Positions 32,989-36,810 of a DNA stretch of 36,810 nucleotides are shown here, in pieces. The stretch is from positions 1 to 36,810 of the forward strand of contig CAMCHI010000013.1 of assembly GCA_945874735.1 (NCBI GenBank), read 5' to 3'. A model generated the notes under the pieces. That model had not been told where the DNA came from. It did not search any database and saw only the letters and a program-made list of their open reading frames with translations. Position 1 is the stretch's first letter; the number at the start of each line of letters is the position of its first letter. The position numbers were made by a program, and so were the translations under genes. The DNA comes from an uncultured Arcanobacterium sp. (lineage in GTDB: Bacteria > Actinomycetota > Actinomycetes > Actinomycetales > Actinomycetaceae).

Positions 32989-34233
32989 ATGAAATCGAAG
33001 CCCCGCATTCTCGCAATCGTGCTCGCTGGTGGTGAAGGTAAACGGTTAATGCCACTAACTCAAGATCGCGCTAAACCAGCGGTACCTTTTGGCGGTATCT
33101 ATCGTTTAATTGATTTTTCGTTATCAAATTTAGTTAATTCTGGGTATTTGAAAATTGTGGTGCTCACCCAATATAAATCCCATTCTCTAGATCGGCATAT
33201 TTCCCAAACTTGGCGTATGTCTACCTTATTAGGCAACTATATTGCCCCCGTACCTGCCCAACAGCGTATTGGTAAGAACTGGTTCCAAGGTTCAGCTGAC
33301 GCTGTATATCAGTCGTTAAACATCTTGGACGATGAACGCCCAGATTACGTAGTAATCACTGGCGCAGACAACATCTACCGCATGGACTTCTCCCAAATGG
33401 TAGATCAGCATATTGAAAGTGGCGTAGGCTTAACCGTGGCAGGTATCCGCCAACCTATTGAAACTGCCAGTTCTTTTGGAGTAATCGACACCGACCACAG
33501 CAACCCGCAAAAAGTAGCCCGCTTCCTAGAAAAGCCTACCCAGGTAGACGGTCTACCTGATTCTCCGCACGAAATTTTAGCATCAATGGGTAACTACGTG
33601 TTTACCGCAGACGCTTTAGTGGATGCTCTTTTTGCTGACGCAGAACGCTTAGACTCCAAACACGACATGGGCGGAGATATTGTGCCTAAGTTTGTGGAAG
33701 CTGGCGATTGTGGAGTCTACGATTTCACCTACAATATGATTCCCGGTGCTACCGAACGCGATAAAAACTATTGGCGTGATGTGGGCACTATTGATGCTTT
33801 CTATGAAGCAAACATGGATTTAATCTCTGTTTATCCTATTTTTAATGTGTATAACGATAAGTGGCCACTCTACACCGGATATACGGGACTACCACCGGCT
33901 AAGTTCGTTTACGGACATCACGAAAGATTAGGACACGCCCTAGATTCCATCATCTCTCCCGGGGTGATCGTGTCGGGCGGTGAAGTAATCAACTCTGTGC
34001 TCTCTCCACACGTACGAGTAAACTCGTGGTCGTCGGTACGTAATTCGGTGCTGTTTGACGGAGTTAATGTGGGGCGCAATGCTACAGTAGTAAATGCAAT
34101 CATCGATAAGTACGCCCAGATTAAGGAAGGCGCACAAATTGGTATCGACCCAGAAGAAGACCGCGCTCGAGGACTTACCGTCACCGATTCTGGTCTAGTA
34201 GTAGTACCAAAAGGGGCTGTTATCGAAAGATAG
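32989..34233 (+). CDS. glgC: Glucose-1-phosphate adenylyltransferase
   Basis: Makes ADP-glucose from glucose-1-phosphate and ATP, the first committed step toward glycogen or maltose-1-phosphate. The 414-residue protein has the nucleotide-binding [13 protein letters not shown], the AKPAVPFGG allosteric/catalytic signature, GSADAVYQ and [10 protein letters not shown] in the nucleotidyltransferase domain, and a left-handed beta-helix at the C-terminus (about 300-414). The ATG at 32989 has GAGGTGA about 6 nt upstream. A strong terminator follows directly. It is divergent from glgA. Confidence 0.96.
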   Translation: MKSKPRILAIVLAGGEGKRLMPLTQDRAKPAVPFGGIYRLIDFSLSNLVNSGYLKIVVLTQYKSHSLDRHISQTWRMSTLLGNYIAPVPAQQRIGKNWFQGSADAVYQSLNILDDERPDYVVITGADNIYRMDFSQMVDQHIESGVGLTVAGIRQPIETASSFGVIDTDHSNPQKVARFLEKPTQVDGLPDSPHEILASMGNYVFTADALVDALFADAERLDSKHDMGGDIVPKFVEAGDCGVYDFTYNMIPGATERDKNYWRDVGTIDAFYEANMDLISVYPIFNVYNDKWPLYTGYTGLPPAKFVYGHHERLGHALDSIISPGVIVSGGEVINSVLSPHVRVNSWSSVRNSVLFDGVNVGRNATVVNAIIDKYAQIKEGAQIGIDPEEDRARGLTVTDSGLVVVPKGAVIER

Positions 34234-34247
34234 TTCTCGATAAGCAC

Positions 34248-34288
34248 AAGTGGTTGGCCGGGTCGTCCCCTAGCCAACCACTTTTTTG
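34248..34288 (+). terminator. Rho-independent terminator of glgC
   Basis: Stem aagtggttggc (34248-34258) / gccaaccactt (34273-34283), with further pairing inside the loop, then six T. It begins 14 nt past the glgC stop. Confidence 0.92.
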
Positions 34289-34362
34289 TATCGTTTCATT
34301 ATCGGTGACTCGTACTTTATTATCTTTTATTCACTAAACACTAATTTTCACAGCATAAAACA

Positions 34363-34396
34363 GGTGGGGTGCTACTTACCTTTGTAGCACCCCACC
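34363..34396 (-). terminator. Hairpin, probable terminator of the lost surface-protein gene
   Basis: A perfect 13-bp stem (ggtggggtgctac / gtagcaccccacc) with an 8-nt loop, about 35 nt beyond the stop of the sortase-signal remnant and followed on the minus strand by TGTTTTATG. Confidence 0.65.
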
Positions 34397-34430
34397 CTAA
34401 GAATAGTGTTAGTCTAGCACTAGAGACGGT

Positions 34431-34620
34431 TTAAGCATGAAACTTGCGCTTCAGAGCTAATCCAGTGCCAGCCAAAGCTGAACCAACTACACTCACTAAC
34501 ACAATACCAGCACCAGTATTAGCTAACTCTTTTCCCAGAAGTAAGCTTTAGGGCAGGCTCAAAAACAGCAATCCCATATAAAGGAAAATAAACTTCTTTG
34601 CCCCTCCCCTAACCACCTCT
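34431..34620 (-). pseudogene. Remnant of a sortase-anchored surface protein (LANTG signal)
   Basis: On the minus strand, 34431-34547 encodes a complete C-terminal sorting signal: LANTG (34512-34526), a hydrophobic stretch AGIVLVSVVGSALAGTGLAL, then KRKFHA and stop. An in-frame TAA at 34548-34550 and the absence of a start codon show it is not a gene. Upstream, in the next frame, 34554-34620 reads like continued coding (LYGIAVFEPALKLTSGK); switching frame near AAAAG at 34531-34537 would join the two. So this is the broken 3' end of a surface or fimbrial protein. No sortase gene lies in the window. Everything else in 34289-34734 is terminators and A/T-rich spacer. Confidence 0.6.
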
Positions 34621-34674
34621 GTTTTCACAACAACCAAAAATCCATAAAAATAACTCAAATCATACACAATATGG

Positions 34675-34703
34675 TTAAAGGCAGGTAAGATACCTGCCTT
34701 TAA
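34675..34703. terminator. Hairpin downstream of the ABC-F gene
   Basis: A perfect 13-bp stem (ttaaaggcaggta / tacctgcctttaa) with a 3-nt loop, about 32 nt past the ABC-F stop. Flanks are A/T-rich but there is no long T-run on the minus strand. Confidence 0.65.
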
Positions 34704-34734
34704 AACTCAAAACTTATCTACACACCTTAAACAT

Positions 34735-36348
34735 TTACAATTGAGTAATTAACTCCAAATAAGTATCGTCCCACAAGTCTTCTTCCCCTTCTGGCATCAG
34801 AAGTACGCGCTGTGGGTCTAAGGCTTGCACTGCTCCCGCATCATGCGTAACTAGCAATACTGCCCCTTCATAATTACTCAATGCTTGTAAAATCTGGGCA
34901 TGAGAAGCTGGATCTAAATTATTAGTAGGCTCATCTAGCAACAACACATTCGCTGTAGACACCACCAACATAGCTAAAGCCAGTCGCGTCTTTTCTCCTC
35001 CCGAAAGCACCCCTGCTGACTTTTCCACGTCTGCTTCCGAAAACAAGAAAGAACCTAGCACTGAACGCACCTGAGTATCGTCTAAACCAGTAGCTACTAA
35101 TTGCATATTTTCCAAAACACTTAAATTAGCGTCAATAGTTTCATGCTCTTGCGCATAATATCCAACCCGCAGTCCATGCCCAGCTACTATCTTTCCCGCA
35201 TCAGCCTGCTCCAAGCCCGCAATAATTTTCAATAATGTAGTCTTACCGCACCCGTTTTCTCCTAAAATCACAATCCGAGCGCCACGATCCACCACTAAAT
35301 CTAGACCATTAAACACTTCCAACGAGCCATAGTTTTTCCCTAAACCTTGCACCTGCAACGGAATCTTGCCACAAGGAGCAGGCTGCGGAAAACGTAAAGC
35401 TGCTACTTTTTCTGCTTTTCGCTCCTCCCCTAATTCTGCCAACAAGGCTTTTGCGCGCGCCTCCATATTCTGTGCCGCCACTGCTTTCGTGGCTTTGTAA
35501 CGCATTTTATCTGCTTGCGCCATTAAGGCTTCAGCTTTCTTTTGCGCATTTTTCCGTTCAATACTTCGACGCTTCTCATCAGCTTCTCGTTGCTTTAAAT
35601 AAGCATCCCACCCCATCGCATATACATCAATTACTGCCCGGTTAGCGTCTAAAAACCAGATATGATCCACTGTTTCTCGCAACAACTCCACCGAATGGGA
35701 AATCAATATACAAGCACCTGAGTATTCTTTAATCCAATCACGCAACCAAATAATAGAATCATGATCTAAATGATTAGTAGGCTCATCTAGGAGTAAAGTA
35801 CGCGCATCAGAAAACAACACTCGCGCTAATTCCACTCGTCTGTGTTGCCCACCTGAAAGTGTGCCTAACTCCTGCTCCAACACATTTGCCGGCAAACCTA
35901 AAGCAGCCGTAATTTTTGCTGCCTGCGCGTGCGCTGCCCAGCCACCTGCCGCCGTAAATTCCGCATCTAAACGCACATAGCGTTCCATTGCTTTTTGCTG
36001 CTTCGCACCCTCAAGTACCGACATATCATGCTCAGCTTTTTTAATACGCCGAATCTTTTCTGCAATACCTCGCACTTCTAAAATACGATCTTGGGCTTTT
36101 TGTAGCGGGTCACCAATTTTCGGGTCTTGCGCTAAATAACCAATCTCCGTCTTACGAGAAATAACTCCGCTATGCTCTATCGCTCCAGATAGTTCAGCTT
36201 CCCCTGCCAATAATTTCAATAACGTAGTTTTACCAGCCCCATTACGCCCTACTAAACCAATAGTTTGCCCTTTAGCTACGTGCAAATTAGCGTTAGTTAA
36301 AAGCTGACGTACCCCTATTTGCATCTGGAAGTTCTGAATAGTGATCAC
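34735..36348 (-). CDS. ABC-F family ATPase
   Basis: A 537-residue protein with two tandem ATPase cassettes and no membrane segments. Cassette 1 has Walker A GRNGAGKT (34-41) and LSGGQHRRVELARVLF with LLLDEPTNHLD; cassette 2 has GENGCGKT and LSGGEKTRLALAML with LLLDEPTNNLD. Between them is a Lys/Arg/Ala-rich linker (about 240-310), the P-site tRNA interaction motif. ABC-F proteins act on the ribosome: some regulate elongation, others give antibiotic protection; sequence alone does not distinguish, and no resistance context is present. Start is a GTG at 36346-36348 with TAGAAT ending 6 nt upstream and no Shine-Dalgarno, suggesting a leaderless transcript. Confidence 0.92.
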   Translation of the reverse strand: MITIQNFQMQIGVRQLLTNANLHVAKGQTIGLVGRNGAGKTTLLKLLAGEAELSGAIEHSGVISRKTEIGYLAQDPKIGDPLQKAQDRILEVRGIAEKIRRIKKAEHDMSVLEGAKQQKAMERYVRLDAEFTAAGGWAAHAQAAKITAALGLPANVLEQELGTLSGGQHRRVELARVLFSDARTLLLDEPTNHLDHDSIIWLRDWIKEYSGACILISHSVELLRETVDHIWFLDANRAVIDVYAMGWDAYLKQREADEKRRSIERKNAQKKAEALMAQADKMRYKATKAVAAQNMEARAKALLAELGEERKAEKVAALRFPQPAPCGKIPLQVQGLGKNYGSLEVFNGLDLVVDRGARIVILGENGCGKTTLLKIIAGLEQADAGKIVAGHGLRVGYYAQEHETIDANLSVLENMQLVATGLDDTQVRSVLGSFLFSEADVEKSAGVLSGGEKTRLALAMLVVSTANVLLLDEPTNNLDPASHAQILQALSNYEGAVLLVTHDAGAVQALDPQRVLLMPEGEEDLWDDTYLELITQL

Positions 36349-36354
36349 TTGGCA

Positions 36355-36360
36355 ATTCTA
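36355..36360 (-). promoter_or_regulatory. Putative -10 hexamer TAGAAT of the ABC-F gene
   Basis: TAGAAT on the minus strand, 6 nt (TGCCAA) before the GTG, with no ribosome binding site in the spacer. Confidence 0.45.
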
Positions 36361-36441
36361 AATAATTCCCCACAAATTCTGTATCTATACCCGAAAGTAA
36401 TGCCAAACTAACAATTCACTAAAGCATTAATTCTTTATCAC

Positions 36442-36810
36442 TTAAATATAAGATGCTAAAGCTGTTCTTAAATTCTTTATTAACGGTAAATCAGCTGGCA
36501 CCCAAACTAATTGGGAAAGCTCCGTAGGCGTGCACCACTTTAACTGAGCGTGTTCTAAAGGCTGTGGAAAACCTGCCACTATTTTTGCAAAATACAACTG
36601 TAAATCTACCCAAAAATTTTCATATTCATAGACGGTAACACCCACCAGCTGCCCTACTTCTATTTTGCAGTTCAATTCCTCGGCAATCTCCCGTTCTAAA
36701 GCCTGAACAGGTGATTCTCCTAACTCAATTTTGCCCCCAGGAAATTCCCATAATAAAGCAAAACTCATTGAATTACTGCGCTGGGCGCATAGCACTTTAC
36801 CATCCTGCAC
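36442..36810 (-). CDS. NUDIX hydrolase, MutT-like (5' end cut by the window edge)
   Basis: The visible 122 residues contain the NUDIX box G-x5-E-x7-REIAEEL (GGKIELGESPVQALEREIAEELN), preceded by LCAQRSNSMSFALLWEFPGG, which is typical of MutT and CTP/8-oxo-dGTP pyrophosphohydrolases. Such enzymes sanitise the nucleotide pool or hydrolyse related nucleoside diphosphates; which one is uncertain. Homologues start about ten residues earlier (a beta strand ending in VxAAxI before the first strand seen), so the true start probably lies beyond the right edge of the window. The stop is 93 nt upstream of the ABC-F start on the same strand. Confidence 0.88.
   Translation of the reverse strand: MQDGKVLCAQRSNSMSFALLWEFPGGKIELGESPVQALEREIAEELNCKIEVGQLVGVTVYEYENFWVDLQLYFAKIVAGFPQPLEHAQLKWCTPTELSQLVWVPADLPLIKNLRTALASYI

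Overview
The window is chromosomal core DNA of an actinobacterium with unusually low GC for the phylum (about 42% by eye). The Pup-modification genes (arc/mpa, dop, pup, pafA), an ANTAR response regulator, an actinobacterial-type TrmI, a glgC/glgA divergent pair and the order lgt-pyk-tRNA-pdtaR-polA-rpsA-coaE-(uvrB) all fit Actinobacteria; absence of 20S proteasome genes beside pup points to an Actinomycetaceae- or Bifidobacteriaceae-like lineage. The genus cannot be fixed from the sequence. No insertion sequence, prophage or CRISPR array was seen.

Layout. 1-3000 (minus): start of a probable uvrB, coaE, pcp, rpsA. 3286-4092 (plus): a SAM methyltransferase, convergent with polA. 4307-10747 (minus): lgt, pyk, tRNA-Leu(CAA), pdtaR-like regulator, polA (listed in transcription order). 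10854-18042 (minus): trmI, arc, dop, pup, pafA and a membrane FKBP-like protein, a tightly packed pupylation locus without prcBA. 18093-26940 (mixed strands): RecB-like nuclease, HAD phosphatase, uppP, aldo/keto reductase homologue, an extremely acidic hypothetical protein, M20 peptidase, VanY-type D,D-carboxypeptidase, tRNA-Leu(GAG), MazG-like pyrophosphohydrolase, hypothetical protein, trmL. 27126-30371: XRE regulator with a perfect palindrome in its leader, a SpoU methyltransferase with a small membrane protein, and an SPFH/NfeD pair. 30551-34233: ABC ATPase, glgA(M) and glgC. 34289-36810: a decayed sortase-anchor remnant, an ABC-F ATPase and a NUDIX hydrolase cut by the window edge.

How it works together. 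The pupylation genes would tag proteins with Pup (Dop activates, PafA ligates, Dop removes, ARC unfolds) but ARC lacks the C-terminal proteasome-docking tail and prcBA are absent, so tagging probably feeds an unfolding or regulatory role instead of 20S degradation. Other genes cover replication and repair, translation, cell-wall lipid cycling (uppP, lgt, VanY), tRNA modification and glycogen precursor synthesis.

The less ordinary signals are: a recurrent TANNNT hexamer 6-7 nt before start codons (probable leaderless transcripts), an aldo/keto reductase missing two catalytic residues, a degenerate FKBP coupled to pafA, the palindrome before the XRE gene, the LANTG remnant, and a nest of competing inverted repeats at 28662-28764. 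Nothing here is clearly a new defence or mobile system.
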